Positions 1 through 11,850 of a stretch of DNA of 58,855 bases are shown in pieces; positions within the stretch are counted from its first letter, which is position 1; each line of letters opens with the position of its first letter. Source of the stretch: Phenylobacterium sp. (GTDB lineage: Bacteria; Pseudomonadota; Alphaproteobacteria; Caulobacterales; Caulobacteraceae); the NCBI RefSeq assembly GCF_004799515.1, contig NZ_SSMX01000013.1, positions 1 to 58,855 of the forward strand, given 5' to 3'. Under the pieces are notes generated by a model that was given only the letters and a program-made list of their open reading frames with translations, was not told the origin of the DNA and did no database searches. The translations under genes and the position numbers were made by a program.

Positions 1-1245
<1,245 letters not shown>

Positions 1246-1259
1246 CTCCAATAAGCAGT

Positions 1260-1390
1260 GTCATCCCGGTTTCGCCGCGGGCGAAGACCGGGGCCCATAG
1301 GCTCGGCGCCTGGCGCGCGTCCTCGATCGGGGATGCGGCTGGGTCCCGGCTCGGCCTGCGCGGCTTCGCCGCTCCGTTGGCCGGGATGAC
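1260..1390. repeat. Intergenic element bounded by a 10-bp inverted repeat
   Basis: The leuA-EamA gap is occupied by a stretch that begins GTCATCCCGG (1260-1269) and ends CCGGGATGAC (1381-1390), an exact inverted repeat. The interior carries CGAAGACCGGGGCCCAT-type sequence. This layout resembles the non-coding dispersed repeats often found between genes of high-GC alphaproteobacteria. No second copy was spotted in this window, so repeat status is inferred from form, not from copy number. It could also act as a transcript 3' end for leuA. Confidence 0.45.
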
Positions 1391-1402
1391 GGATTTTGCG
1401 GA

Positions 1403-2284
1403 ATGCTCTGGATCCTCCTGACCGCCGCGGCCGCGCCGCTGCAGGTCGCGCGCAACGCCCTGCAGCGGGGGCTGGTGGGCGATGCGGGGCCGTGGGGCGC
1501 GACCCTGGTGCGCTTCCTGTTCGGCCTGCCGTTCTCGCTGGCGATCTTCGCGGCGGTGGCGCTGGCGACGCCCGGCGCGGCCCCGCATTTCAGCGCCGGC
1601 TACCTCGTGGCGGTGGTGATCGGCGCGCTGTCGCAGGTCGGCGCGACCGCGGCCCTGCTGGTGGCCATGCGCCGGGCAGGGTTCGCGGTGGCGACGGTGA
1701 TGCAGCAGTCGTCCCTGCCGCTGTCGGCGGTGTTCGGCTGGCTGGCGCTGGGCGACCGGATCGGGACCCACGCCTGGGCCGGCATCGCGGCCACCACCGT
1801 CGGCCTGGGGATACTCTCCTGGCCGCGCCGCGACCAGCTTGAGGGCGCGGGCTTCGGCAGCCTCCTGGGTCTGGCCTCGGGCGCGGCCTTCGCGGTGGCG
1901 CTGAACGCCGTTCGCCAGGCGGGCCGGGCGCTGGAGCCGCACCATCCGATCTATTCCGCCACCGCCTCGGTCTGCGTCGCCCAGGCGATCCAGACGGCGA
2001 TCCTGCTGGCCGCGCTCGCCGTGTTGCGGCCGGCGTCCCTCCTGGCCGTGGCGCGGTCCTGGCGGCCGTCCCTGGGCGCGGGGTTCTTCGGCGCGGCGGC
2101 CTCGGCCTGCTGGTTCGGGGCCCTGGCGCTGGCGCCGGCGGGGCCGGTCCGCGCGGTGGGGGTGATCGAGGCGCCAATCGCCGCGGTGGCGGGGCGGCGG
2201 CTGTTCCGCGAGCGGCTGTCGCCCCGCCAGCTGGCCGGCGGCGCCCTGGCGGCGGTCGGCGTCGTTGTGACCGCGCTCGGCTGA
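1403..2284 (+). CDS. EamA/DMT-family transporter
   Basis: A 293-residue, almost entirely hydrophobic protein with about ten predicted membrane segments in two repeats of five, the usual EamA (drug/metabolite transporter) layout. It would sit in the inner membrane and probably exports or imports a small metabolite; the substrate cannot be read from sequence. The ATG at 1403 lies just after the inverted-repeat element, with only a weak GCGGA upstream, so the start is not certain. It is followed by a separate ABC transporter after 83 bases. Family is fairly sure, function is not. Confidence 0.8.
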   Translation: MLWILLTAAAAPLQVARNALQRGLVGDAGPWGATLVRFLFGLPFSLAIFAAVALATPGAAPHFSAGYLVAVVIGALSQVGATAALLVAMRRAGFAVATVMQQSSLPLSAVFGWLALGDRIGTHAWAGIAATTVGLGILSWPRRDQLEGAGFGSLLGLASGAAFAVALNAVRQAGRALEPHHPIYSATASVCVAQAIQTAILLAALAVLRPASLLAVARSWRPSLGAGFFGAAASACWFGALALAPAGPVRAVGVIEAPIAAVAGRRLFRERLSPRQLAGGALAAVGVVVTALG

Positions 2285-2367
2285 CGCATCCGCCCGCGCG
2301 GCCGGCGGCGACTATCCGGCGTGGGGCGGTTCGGACATAGTCGGACGCTCCGGTTGGGGGAGTTCCA

Positions 2368-3105
2368 GTGACCGACGCGCTTTCGATCCGGGGCCTGTCC
2401 AAGACCTTCGGCGGCAAGGTCGCCGTGGACGACCTTTCGCTCACTGTCCGCGCCGGTGAGCTCTACGCGCTCCTGGGCCCCAACGGGGCGGGTAAGACCA
2501 CGACCCTGCGCATAGTGGCGGGCCTCCTGAAGCCCAACGCCGGCCAGATCGGCGTCTTCGGCCGCGACGTCCTGGCCGATCCCGCCGCGGCCAAGCAGAT
2601 CATCGCCTGGGCGCCGGACGAGCCGATGCTCTACGACCGCCTGACGCCGCTGGAGTATCTGGAGTTCGTCGCGGGCCTCTGGGGCGTCGCGCCGGCCCAG
2701 GCCCAGGCCAAGGCCGAGGAGTTGCTGAAGTGGCTCGGCCTCTGGGAGAACCGCGGCGAACGCTGCGAGGGCTTCTCCCGCGGCATGAAGCAGAAGACGG
2801 CGCTGGCCGGCGCCCTGATCCATGACCCGCAGCTCCTGATCCTCGACGAGCCGCTGACCGGCCTCGACGCCGCCGTGGCGCGCCAGGTCAAGGACCTGCT
2901 GCAGGCCCGGGTGAAGGCTGGGGCGACGGTGATCCTCACTACCCACATCCTGGAAGTGGCCGAGCGGATGGCCGACCGCATCGGCATCATCCAGAACGGC
3001 CGGCTGGCCGCCGAGGGCACCATGGACGAGCTGCGCGCCCGCACCGGCGAGGGCCAGGCCACGCTGGAGGACCTGTTCCTGGAACTCACGGGCGCCGAGG
3101 CCTGA
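2368..3105 (+). CDS. ABC transporter ATP-binding protein
   Basis: A 245-residue ATPase that powers the membrane protein encoded directly after it. Visible motifs: Walker A GPNGAGKT (residues 37-44), Q-loop region, an ABC signature in the form FSRGMKQ, Walker B LLILDEP with the catalytic Glu, a D-loop and the H-loop in TTHILE. The GTG start at 2368 is preceded by GGGGGAG at a good distance. The stop overlaps the permease start by one base (TGATG), so the two are translationally coupled. It groups by motif with exporter-type ATPases (ABC-2 like); the substrate is unknown. Confidence 0.9.
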   Translation: MTDALSIRGLSKTFGGKVAVDDLSLTVRAGELYALLGPNGAGKTTTLRIVAGLLKPNAGQIGVFGRDVLADPAAAKQIIAWAPDEPMLYDRLTPLEYLEFVAGLWGVAPAQAQAKAEELLKWLGLWENRGERCEGFSRGMKQKTALAGALIHDPQLLILDEPLTGLDAAVARQVKDLLQARVKAGATVILTTHILEVAERMADRIGIIQNGRLAAEGTMDELRARTGEGQATLEDLFLELTGAEA

Positions 3106-4658
3106 TGTTCGCACCCGGTTCGACGCTCTGGCTGATGCGCCATGAGCTGCGCCTGTCCTGGCGCGGCCTGACCGAGCGGCGCGGCCGCGGGCGCGGGCGG
3201 TTCCGGACCCTCTGGCTGTCGGCCATCCTGCCGCTGATCCTGCTGGTCACCGCCGGCCTGCCGCTGAGCTTCGCCCTGCGGCGCGTGCAGATCTCGGTCA
3301 GTCCGATCTCGGTGGCCATCGCCGCGGTGATCGCCGTCGCGCTCTTCACGCTGATGCTGTCCCAGACCCTCAGCGCCGCGGTGGACGCCCTCTATGAGCG
3401 GGCCGACCTCGACCTCTTGTTCTCCTCGCCGCTCAAGCCCCGGCGGGTGCTGACCGTGCGGTTCCTGGCGGTGGCCGTGAACGTCTTCACCCTGGTCGGC
3501 CTGATCACCACGCCGGTCCTCCTGCCCATCGCGGTGACCGGCCACCCCGCCTGGCTGGCGCTCGAGCCGGTGCTGTTCTCCGTCTCGCTCGCCGCCACGG
3601 GCGCGGGCCTGATGATCGCGTCCGGCCTCTTCCGCCTGATCGGGCCGCGCCGCACGCGCACGCTCGGCCAGGTCCTGGCGGCGGTCACCGGGGCGGCGGC
3701 CTTCCTGCTGGGTCAAGCCTACAACATCCTGGGCCGCCAGCAGGCCGGCAGCATCTGGGCGGTAATCGCCAAGCGGATCGCCGACCCGAGCTTCCACGCG
3801 CCGCCCGGCCTCGACTGGCCGCTGCGGGCCATGCTGGGCCAGCCCTTGCCGTTGCTGGGCGTGATCGCTGTAGGCGTGGGCGTTTTCCTGCTCGCCAACC
3901 AACTCCTGGGCGCGCGCTTCGCCGCGGATGCCGCCGCGGCGGCCGGGGTTGGAACTGGCGGCGGACGCGCGCGGGCGGCCGGCCGGGCGCGGTTCTCCGC
4001 CAGCGCCTTCCGCGCCACCTTCACCAAGGAGATGCGGCTGATCGCCCGCGACCCGGCGCTGATCTCCCAGGTGCTGCTGCGGGTGCTCTACATCATCCCC
4101 CTGGGCATCGTGATCCTCCGCCAGGCCGGGACCGCCCAGGCGCTCGCCCTGCCGGGCGGGGCCGGCGCGCTCAGCCTGATCGCCGGCCAGATCACCGGCA
4201 GCCTGGCCTGGATCACCATCTCGGCCGAGGACGCGCCGGACCTCCTGAGCTGCGCGCCGACGCCCACACGGACCCTGCGGCAGGCCAAGCTCCTCGCCGC
4301 CATCCTGCCGGTCGCCATCCTGCTGGTCCCGCTGCTGGTTCCGCTGACCGTCATGGCGCCTTTGCCGGGCGTCGCCGCGGCCCTCGGGTGCGCGGGCTCC
4401 ATGGGCATGACCGCAGCCCTGAACGTCTGGTGGCAGCGGCCAGCCAAGCGCAGCGACTTCCGCCGGGCGCGCCAGGCGTCCTGGTTCGTCACCCTGATGG
4501 AGCTCTTGCTCGGCATCGTCATCGCCGTCGCGACCGGCATGATCGCCGCGGGCCAGTTCGGCTGGGCGCTGATCCCGGCCGTCCTGGCCCTGGTGGGCGT
4601 CCTGCTGCTCAGCCGCAGCGACGCCCAGGTCGCCCAGGCGCTGCGGGCCGCGAGCTAG
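3105..4658 (+). CDS. ABC transporter permease, large multi-spanning
   Basis: A 517-residue membrane protein coupled by a one-base overlap to the ATPase before it. It starts with a short basic segment rich in Arg (RGRGRGRFR), then about 12 hydrophobic stretches in two blocks, with a soluble stretch containing ERADLDLLFSSPLKPRR between early helices and an Ala/Gly/Arg-rich linker near residue 285. The xDLDLLxSSPL segment is seen in ABC-2-type permeases of the putative exporter class. It is likely the membrane partner of a two-gene exporter. Nothing indicates the cargo. Confidence 0.82.
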   Translation: MFAPGSTLWLMRHELRLSWRGLTERRGRGRGRFRTLWLSAILPLILLVTAGLPLSFALRRVQISVSPISVAIAAVIAVALFTLMLSQTLSAAVDALYERADLDLLFSSPLKPRRVLTVRFLAVAVNVFTLVGLITTPVLLPIAVTGHPAWLALEPVLFSVSLAATGAGLMIASGLFRLIGPRRTRTLGQVLAAVTGAAAFLLGQAYNILGRQQAGSIWAVIAKRIADPSFHAPPGLDWPLRAMLGQPLPLLGVIAVGVGVFLLANQLLGARFAADAAAAAGVGTGGGRARAAGRARFSASAFRATFTKEMRLIARDPALISQVLLRVLYIIPLGIVILRQAGTAQALALPGGAGALSLIAGQITGSLAWITISAEDAPDLLSCAPTPTRTLRQAKLLAAILPVAILLVPLLVPLTVMAPLPGVAAALGCAGSMGMTAALNVWWQRPAKRSDFRRARQASWFVTLMELLLGIVIAVATGMIAAGQFGWALIPAVLALVGVLLLSRSDAQVAQALRAAS

Positions 4659-4671
4659 GCGTTTTCGCGGG

Positions 4672-5544
4672 CTAGACTGTCTCGCGAGCTTGGGCGTCCA
4701 GGGCGCGGAAGTCCTCGTCGGTGAGCTCGATGCCGGCGGCGGCGACGTTGTCTTCCAGGTGGTCGACCTTGCCGGTGCCGGGGATCGGCAGCATCACCGG
4801 GCTGCGCTTCAGCACCCAGGCAAGCGCCACCTGGCTAGGCGTGGCGTTGGCCTTGTGGACGATCTTGTCGAGGGTGGTGCCGGGCTTGGCCAGGTCGCCC
4901 GCCGCCAACGGGAACCAGGGGATGAAGCCGATGTTCTTGGCCGTGCAGTGGTCGAGCACCGCCTCGCTGCCGCGGTCGATCAGGTTGTAGCGGTTCTGCA
5001 CGGTGGCGACCGGGAACACCTTCTGCGCTGCTTCGATCTCCTCGACGCTGACCTCGCTGAGGCCCGCGTGCTTGATCAGACCTTCCTTCAGCATGTCGGC
5101 GATGACGCCGAACTGCTCCTCGCGCGGCACCTTCGGGTCGATGCGGTGCAGTTGCCACAGGCCGATCTGCTCCACCTTCAGGCGGCGCAGGCTCATCAGC
5201 ACACACTGGCGCAAGTATTCCGGCCGACCGACCGGCATCCAGATGTTCGGCCCGTGGCGGGTGAGGCCGCCCTTGGTCGCCACCAGGATGTCGCCGTAGG
5301 GGTGCAGCGCCTCGGCGATCAGGTCCTCGCTGACGAAGGGGCCGTAGCTGTCGGCGGTGTCGATGAAGGTGACGCCCAGGTCGGGCAGGCGCTTGAGCGT
5401 GCGGATCGCCTCGTCGCGGTCCTCGGGCTCGCCCCAGATGCCCTTGCCGGTGATGCGCATGGCGCCGAAGCCCAGGCGGTGGACGGCTAAGTCGCCGCCG
5501 ATCTTGAACGTGCCGGACCCGGCGGCGGAAGGACTGGCGGTCAT
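4672..5544 (-). CDS. Aldo/keto reductase family oxidoreductase
   Basis: A 290-residue TIM-barrel NADPH-dependent carbonyl reductase. The catalytic tetrad is intact: Asp62 and Tyr67 in IDTADSYG, Lys91 in ATKGG and His133 in LWQLHRID. The C-terminal [14 protein letters not shown] segment matches the cofactor-binding loop of the family. It ends 13 bases from the convergent ABC permease. The ATG at 5544 is followed by a short Ser/Ala-rich leader before the barrel. The physiological substrate is unknown, as for most members. Confidence 0.92.
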   Translation of the reverse strand: MTASPSAAGSGTFKIGGDLAVHRLGFGAMRITGKGIWGEPEDRDEAIRTLKRLPDLGVTFIDTADSYGPFVSEDLIAEALHPYGDILVATKGGLTRHGPNIWMPVGRPEYLRQCVLMSLRRLKVEQIGLWQLHRIDPKVPREEQFGVIADMLKEGLIKHAGLSEVSVEEIEAAQKVFPVATVQNRYNLIDRGSEAVLDHCTAKNIGFIPWFPLAAGDLAKPGTTLDKIVHKANATPSQVALAWVLKRSPVMLPIPGTGKVDHLEDNVAAAGIELTDEDFRALDAQARETV

Positions 5545-5739
5545 GGTGGAGCTCCATCGAAGTCGGCGACTTGGGGAGACCGGCAGATAGGCACGGCGAT
5601 GGGCCGCCGCCAGGACAGATGTCTCGGCTCGCGCGGCGCAAGCCTCACCGCAACTCCCGCGCGGCTCTGCGGCGCGTGACGCTCTTTATGCCTTGAATTC
5701 GAGCATGGGGCAGGGCAGAGGTGCTTGATCTTCCGGTAG

Positions 5740-6873
<1,134 letters not shown>

Positions 6874-6933
6874 GGCGGCTTGAGTCGCTGCGCGTGGTGC
6901 GGGCGCGGGGGCGCCGCTGGAACGAGGCCCTGA

Positions 6934-8070
6934 GTGTCCTTAAGGGACAATCCGCTTGGTGAACTGAAGGTCCCTCTCGCCTGGGGGGCCGCAATCGCGC
7001 TGATCGTCGCCGTGGTGGCGGCCAGCGCCATCCTGCTGTCCGACCGGCGCGAGACCTTCAAGGCCGAGGCCTATGGCGCGACCCGCAGGGCCAGCGACAC
7101 GGTCCTGGCGCCGGTGGGCGACGTGCTGGCCGCGCCAGGCCGCTGGACCGGCGCCGGCGTCGACTCGGTCCGCGACTACTTCGGCGCGGCGTCCGAGAAC
7201 CGCGAGCTGAAGGCCGAGCTCAAGGAAATGCGCCAGTGGCGCGACGTGGCCATCGCGCTGCGCACCGAGAACGCCCGCTACCGCACCCTCCTGGGCCTGA
7301 AGACCGACCCGCCGATCCCGATGGTGGCGGCGCGTATCGTCACCGACAGCCGCGGTCCCTTCGCCGACACGCGCCTCGCCAACACCGGCCGCGAGCATGG
7401 GGTGAAGGTCGGCAATCCGGTGATGAGCGAGAACGGCCTGGTCGGCCGGGTGATCGGCGTCACCGACGGCGCGAGCCGCGTGCTGCTGCTGACCGACATC
7501 GCCTCGCGCACCCCGGTGATGATCGTGCGCACCAATGCGCGGGCCATCCTGACCGGCGACGGCGGGCCGAACCCCAGGCTCGACTACCTGCGCGGCCACG
7601 ATCCGATCCGCGAGGGCGACCAGCTCTTGACCTCCGGCGACGGCGGCGTGGTGCCGCGCGGGCTGCCGGTGGGCGTGGCGGTGAAGGGCCTGGACGGCCG
7701 CTGGCGGGTGGTGCTGGCCTCGGACCGCGCGCCGATCGACTTCGTGCGCATCCTGCTGTTCCAGGACTTCACCCAGCTGGTGAACACCAAGGAGCTGGCC
7801 GAGACGCCAACCCCGCCGCCAACGCCGGGCGGGGCGGCGGTGGAGACCGCGCCCGCCAAGCCCGTTCAGCCGCCCACAACGCCGGCGTCAGCTACGCCCA
7901 AGCCCGACGTCATCGGCGCGGCCATCGCCAAATCGATCGCGCCCACGCCCAAGCCGGCGGCCGCTTCCCCCGCCAAGCCCGCCACGGCCAAGCCTGATGG
8001 GAAACCCGCCGCTCCGCAGGCCAAGCCGAAGCCCAAGGCGCCGCCGCCCGCCGCCGGAGCCACCCCATGA
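6934..8070 (+). CDS. mreC: Rod shape-determining protein MreC
   Basis: Periplasmic scaffold of the elongasome, contacting PBP2 and MreD. The 378-residue protein has a short cytoplasmic N-terminus, one membrane segment (about residues 14-35), a coiled coil (about 85-115) and the two beta-barrel domains with DSRGPFADTRLANTG and GLVGRVI. Residues from about 290 form a long Pro/Ala/Lys-rich tail, an extension beyond the conserved core that is common in Caulobacterales. The start is GTG at 6934. It ends in an ATGA overlap with mreD. Confidence 0.95.
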   Translation: MSLRDNPLGELKVPLAWGAAIALIVAVVAASAILLSDRRETFKAEAYGATRRASDTVLAPVGDVLAAPGRWTGAGVDSVRDYFGAASENRELKAELKEMRQWRDVAIALRTENARYRTLLGLKTDPPIPMVAARIVTDSRGPFADTRLANTGREHGVKVGNPVMSENGLVGRVIGVTDGASRVLLLTDIASRTPVMIVRTNARAILTGDGGPNPRLDYLRGHDPIREGDQLLTSGDGGVVPRGLPVGVAVKGLDGRWRVVLASDRAPIDFVRILLFQDFTQLVNTKELAETPTPPPTPGGAAVETAPAKPVQPPTTPASATPKPDVIGAAIAKSIAPTPKPAAASPAKPATAKPDGKPAAPQAKPKPKAPPPAAGATP

Positions 8071-8585
8071 GCGGCTCGCGCGGCATGCGCGGGCTGGAGC
8101 CCTGGCGCTGGCTGGGCGTGCCCATGCTGCAGGCGCTCGCGGCCACGGTGCTGTTCGGCATCCCCTTGCGCGCCTTCGGCCTGCAGCTGCCGGAGCCTGT
8201 TTTCCCCATGGTGCTGGCCTTCGCCTGGGCGGTGATCCGGCCTTCGATCCTGGCGCCCTTCGCGATTCTGGTCCTGGGCCTCTTGCTCGACATCTTCTGG
8301 GGCGGGCCGCTGGGGCTGTGGGCGCTCTGCCTGCTGATCGCCTATGGCGTCGCCTTCACCGGGCGCAGCATGATGGCCGGCCAGAACCGGCTGATCCTGT
8401 GGGCCTGGTACGCCCTGGCCACGGCCATCGCCATGGGCGCGGGCTACCTCTTCGTGATGCTTGACTCGCGCGCCTCGCCGGGACTGGTCCCGATGGCCTG
8501 GCAATTCCTCGCCACAATCGTGCTTTATCCGTTCGCACAGCGGCTCATCGACCTCTTCGAGGACGCCGATGTGCGATTCCGCTAA
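8067..8585 (+). CDS. mreD: Rod shape-determining protein MreD
   Basis: Small inner-membrane protein of the elongasome, 172 residues with about five membrane segments. The family is poorly conserved in sequence; the call rests on size, hydrophobic pattern, the segment ILVLGLLLDIFWGGPLGLWA (a typical MreD motif region with Asp in a helix) and its place between mreC and mrdA. Its ATG overlaps the mreC stop (ATGA) and 11 bases separate it from mrdA, so it is part of one transcript. Confidence 0.93.
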   Translation: MSGSRGMRGLEPWRWLGVPMLQALAATVLFGIPLRAFGLQLPEPVFPMVLAFAWAVIRPSILAPFAILVLGLLLDIFWGGPLGLWALCLLIAYGVAFTGRSMMAGQNRLILWAWYALATAIAMGAGYLFVMLDSRASPGLVPMAWQFLATIVLYPFAQRLIDLFEDADVRFR

Positions 8586-8596
8586 GGGGCTGTCGG

Positions 8597-10567
8597 ATGG
8601 CTGAGCCGTCCATCTTCTTCGCCGAGGTCAATGAGCGGCAGGGCACGTTCCACCGGCGCGCCTTCCTGCTGGGCGGCTTCGCGGGCGTGGGCCTGCTGGC
8701 GCTGGGCGGTCAGCTCGCCCACCTGCAGCTGATCGAGACCCAGCGCTACACGAAGCTCTCGGCCAACAACCAGTTCAACTTCAAGCTGACCCCGCCGCCG
8801 CGCGGCCTGATCGTCGACCGCAACGGCGTGGTGCTGGCCTCCAACCGCCCGAACTTCCGGCTGATGGTGGCCAAGGATAAGGGCATCGACCCCGCCGAGA
8901 CGCTGAAGACCCTGGCCGAGTTCGTACCCATGGACGACGGCCGCCAGGCGCGGCTGCTGCGCGAGATCTCCAACGCGCCCCGCAAGTCGCCGGTGCAGAT
9001 CATGGAGGACATGAGCTGGGAGCAGTTCAGCGCGATCAACATCCGCGCCCCCGAGCTGCCCGGCGTCACCGCCGACATGGGCGAGGTGCGTGTATATCCT
9101 TACGGCGGGTCTTTCGCCCACGTGATCGGCTACGTGGCCAAGGTCAACAAGTCCGACCTCACCGACACCGGGCCGAACGCCGACCCGATCCTCCTGAACC
9201 CCGGCTTCCGCATCGGCCGCCAGGGTGTCGAGCAGGCCTTCGACCTCGACCTGCGCGGCAAGCCGGGCGCGCAGAAGGTGGAGGTCGACGCCAACGGCCA
9301 CGAGGTGGCCACCGATCCCGCCGGGGACATCAAGGCGGTCCCCGGCAAGGAGATCGTGCTCACCCTCGACGCCGACGTCCAGAACCGCGCCATGGAGGTG
9401 TTCGGCGACGAAAGCGGCGCGGCGGTGATGATGGACTGCCGGACCGGCGACATCCTGTGCATGTATTCGGGGCCCAGCTTCGACGCCAACCGCTTCGTCC
9501 GCGGCCTGACGGCGATCGAGTACAAGGAGCTGGCGCAGTACGACCACAAGCCGCTGTTCAACAAGGCGCTCACGGCGACCTATCCGCCGGGCTCGACCTT
9601 CAAGACCATGGTGGCGCTGGCGGCGCTGGAGAACGGCTACGACCCACGCACGGTCCACGTCTGCAACAAGGTCTGGTTCTGGGGCGGTCGGCCTTGGCAT
9701 TGCGACGAGGCGCACGGCGCCCAGGACCTGAAGGGTGGGATCGCCACCTCCTGCGACATCTATTTCTACCAGTGCGCGCTGGCCGTCGGGCCGGACAAGA
9801 TCGCCGCCGTCGCCCGCAAATTCGGCCTGGGAGACGTCTTCGACATCGGCATCCCGGGCCAGAAGCCGGGCTTGGTGCCCGACAGCGCCTACAAGCGCCG
9901 CGCCTTCCCCAAGGACCCGACGTGGCACGCCGGCGAGACGCCCAGCATGGGCATCGGCCAGGGCTACACCCACCTCAACCCACTGCAGCTGTGCGTGCAG
10001 GCCGCGCGCCTGGCCAACGGGCGCAAGATGCTGCACCCACGGCTGGTGCATTCGGTGGGCGGCGTCGTGCAGCCCTCCGGCGCGGCCTTCGGCGACCTGC
10101 CGTTCGCCAGCGAGCACATCGACTTCATCCGCAACGCCATGGTCGCCGTGACCACGACCGGAACCGGGCACGCCTTCGGCGACCTGGGCCTGGGCGGCAT
10201 CCGCATGGCGGGCAAGACCGGCACCGCCCAGGCGCGCGGCTACGCTGGAGGCACCGGCGTCCATGACCGCAACGGGGCCTGGGCGCTGCGCGACCATTCC
10301 TGGTTCATCGCCTTCGCCCCCACGGATCAGCCCCGCTACGCCATGAGTGTTTTGGTGGAGCACGGCGGCTTCGGCGCGACCTCGGCGGCGCCGCGGGCCC
10401 GGGAGATCATGCGGACCGCGCTGCTGAAGGATCCCGAGATCCGGGCGAAGATCGAAAAACCCCTGCCGCTGCCGGACGTGAAGCCGCCCGACACCGATCC
10501 TGACGTGGTCGATCCGCCGACGCCCGCCGCCGCGGCGGTGCAAGCCGCGCAGCAGACCACCGAATGA
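8597..10567 (+). CDS. mrdA: Penicillin-binding protein 2 (elongation transpeptidase)
   Basis: Class B PBP that crosslinks peptidoglycan during side-wall growth. It has 656 residues: short cytosolic tail, one membrane anchor (about residues 20-42), the non-penicillin-binding pedestal beginning RGLIVDRNG, and the transpeptidase domain. The catalytic motifs are intact: STFK with Ser333, SCD at 385-387 (the SxD form usual in PBP2) and KTG at 540-542. A Pro-rich tail follows residue 620. The stop overlaps the rodA start (ATGA), consistent with fixed stoichiometry of the PBP2-RodA pair. Confidence 0.96.
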   Translation: MAEPSIFFAEVNERQGTFHRRAFLLGGFAGVGLLALGGQLAHLQLIETQRYTKLSANNQFNFKLTPPPRGLIVDRNGVVLASNRPNFRLMVAKDKGIDPAETLKTLAEFVPMDDGRQARLLREISNAPRKSPVQIMEDMSWEQFSAINIRAPELPGVTADMGEVRVYPYGGSFAHVIGYVAKVNKSDLTDTGPNADPILLNPGFRIGRQGVEQAFDLDLRGKPGAQKVEVDANGHEVATDPAGDIKAVPGKEIVLTLDADVQNRAMEVFGDESGAAVMMDCRTGDILCMYSGPSFDANRFVRGLTAIEYKELAQYDHKPLFNKALTATYPPGSTFKTMVALAALENGYDPRTVHVCNKVWFWGGRPWHCDEAHGAQDLKGGIATSCDIYFYQCALAVGPDKIAAVARKFGLGDVFDIGIPGQKPGLVPDSAYKRRAFPKDPTWHAGETPSMGIGQGYTHLNPLQLCVQAARLANGRKMLHPRLVHSVGGVVQPSGAAFGDLPFASEHIDFIRNAMVAVTTTGTGHAFGDLGLGGIRMAGKTGTAQARGYAGGTGVHDRNGAWALRDHSWFIAFAPTDQPRYAMSVLVEHGGFGATSAAPRAREIMRTALLKDPEIRAKIEKPLPLPDVKPPDTDPDVVDPPTPAAAAVQAAQQTTE

Positions 10568-11718
10568 CCGTCTCGGCCCTCACACGCCCCGGCGAGCGCG
10601 ACCGGTTGATCGTCAAGCTGGGCGAGATCGACTGGATCTTCTGCGTCACCATCAGCCTGATCGCCGGCGCCGGGGCGGTGATGCTGTTCTCCATCGCGGG
10701 CTCGTCCTGGACCCCCTGGGCGGCGGCGCACCTGGCGCGCTACGCCCTGTTCTTCGCCATCATGATCGTGCTCAGCCTCATCGACCTCAGGGTCTGGTTC
10801 GCGCTGGCCTATCCGATCTACGGGATCGGCTTCCTCTTGCTGCTGGCGGTGATGGTGATGGGCCACCATGCGCTGGGCGCCCAGCGGTGGCTGCAGGCCG
10901 GACCGATCACCATCCAGCCGTCGGAGATCATGAAGATCGGCTTGGTGCTGGCGCTGGCGCGCTTCTACCACGGCCTATCGAGCAAGAGCGCCCAGCTCTC
11001 CTGGTGGCTGCTGGTTCCGGCGGTCCTGATCCTGGCGCCCGTGGCCCTGGTGGCCAAGCAGCCGGACCTGGGCACGGCGATCCTGATGCTCTTGACCGGC
11101 GCGATCGTGGTGATCCTGGCGGGCCTTTCCTGGAAGATCATTTCCGCGGGCGTGTTGGGCGCTGGCCTCCTGGTCCCGGTGGTGGTGATGTTCGGCCTGC
11201 ACGGCTACCAGAAGCAGCGCCTGACCACCTTCCTCAATCCGGAGGCCGACCCGTCCGGGTCGGGCTATCACATCCTGCAGTCGCAGATCGCGTTGGGGTC
11301 CGGCGGCCTGCTGGGCAAGGGCTATGGCCTGGGCTCGCAAAGCCAGCTCAACTTCCTGCCGGAGAAGCAGACCGACTTCATCTTCGCCACCCTGGCCGAG
11401 GAGTTCGGCTTCGTGGGCTGCATCTCGATCCTGGTGCTCTATGCGGCGGTGATCTTCATGGCTCTGCGCACCGCCTACCTCAGCCACAGCCACTTCGGCC
11501 GGCTGGCGGCGGCGGGCGTCACGGCCACCTTCGCCCTCTATGTGCTGATCAACGGCTCGATGGTCATGGGCCTGGCGCCGGTGGTGGGCGTGCCCATGCC
11601 GCTGCTCAGCTATGGCGGCACGGTGATGCTGACGGTGATGGTGGGCTTCGGCTTGGTCATGGCCGTGCGCGTCCACCGCTATTCCGAAGTCACCAGCGGT
11701 AAAGGCTCGCTGCTGTAG
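10564..11718 (+). CDS. rodA: Peptidoglycan glycosyltransferase RodA (SEDS family)
   Basis: Polymerises lipid II into glycan strands as partner of PBP2. It is a 384-residue polytopic protein with about ten membrane segments. Diagnostic stretches are AQRWLQAGPITIQPSEIMKI, the loop around QSQIALGSGGLLGKGYG, and PEKQTDFIFATLAEEFG, which holds the functionally essential acidic residues of SEDS proteins. It ends the five-gene cell-shape operon, starting inside the last codons of mrdA. No clear intrinsic terminator is seen after it. Confidence 0.96.
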   Translation: MTVSALTRPGERDRLIVKLGEIDWIFCVTISLIAGAGAVMLFSIAGSSWTPWAAAHLARYALFFAIMIVLSLIDLRVWFALAYPIYGIGFLLLLAVMVMGHHALGAQRWLQAGPITIQPSEIMKIGLVLALARFYHGLSSKSAQLSWWLLVPAVLILAPVALVAKQPDLGTAILMLLTGAIVVILAGLSWKIISAGVLGAGLLVPVVVMFGLHGYQKQRLTTFLNPEADPSGSGYHILQSQIALGSGGLLGKGYGLGSQSQLNFLPEKQTDFIFATLAEEFGFVGCISILVLYAAVIFMALRTAYLSHSHFGRLAAAGVTATFALYVLINGSMVMGLAPVVGVPMPLLSYGGTVMLTVMVGFGLVMAVRVHRYSEVTSGKGSLL

Positions 11719-11850
11719 AATTCCAGCCGATCCCAGACGGCCCGCGCGTTGGGTCGAAGGTTCGTGAGCGCGCGGCTCATCCCCTGCGCTCGCGTTCCGT
11801 AAAGGGGTGATCTATTAGGAATCGGCTGCTACGCCGCAACGGAGCTTTCC

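Noticed and set aside
8582..10543. A 653-codon open frame on the minus strand opposite mrdA
   Set aside because: Composition is shadow-like (His/Gly/Arg/Val/Asp-rich), with no family features, and it lies wholly antisense to a clearly coding gene with intact PBP2 motifs.
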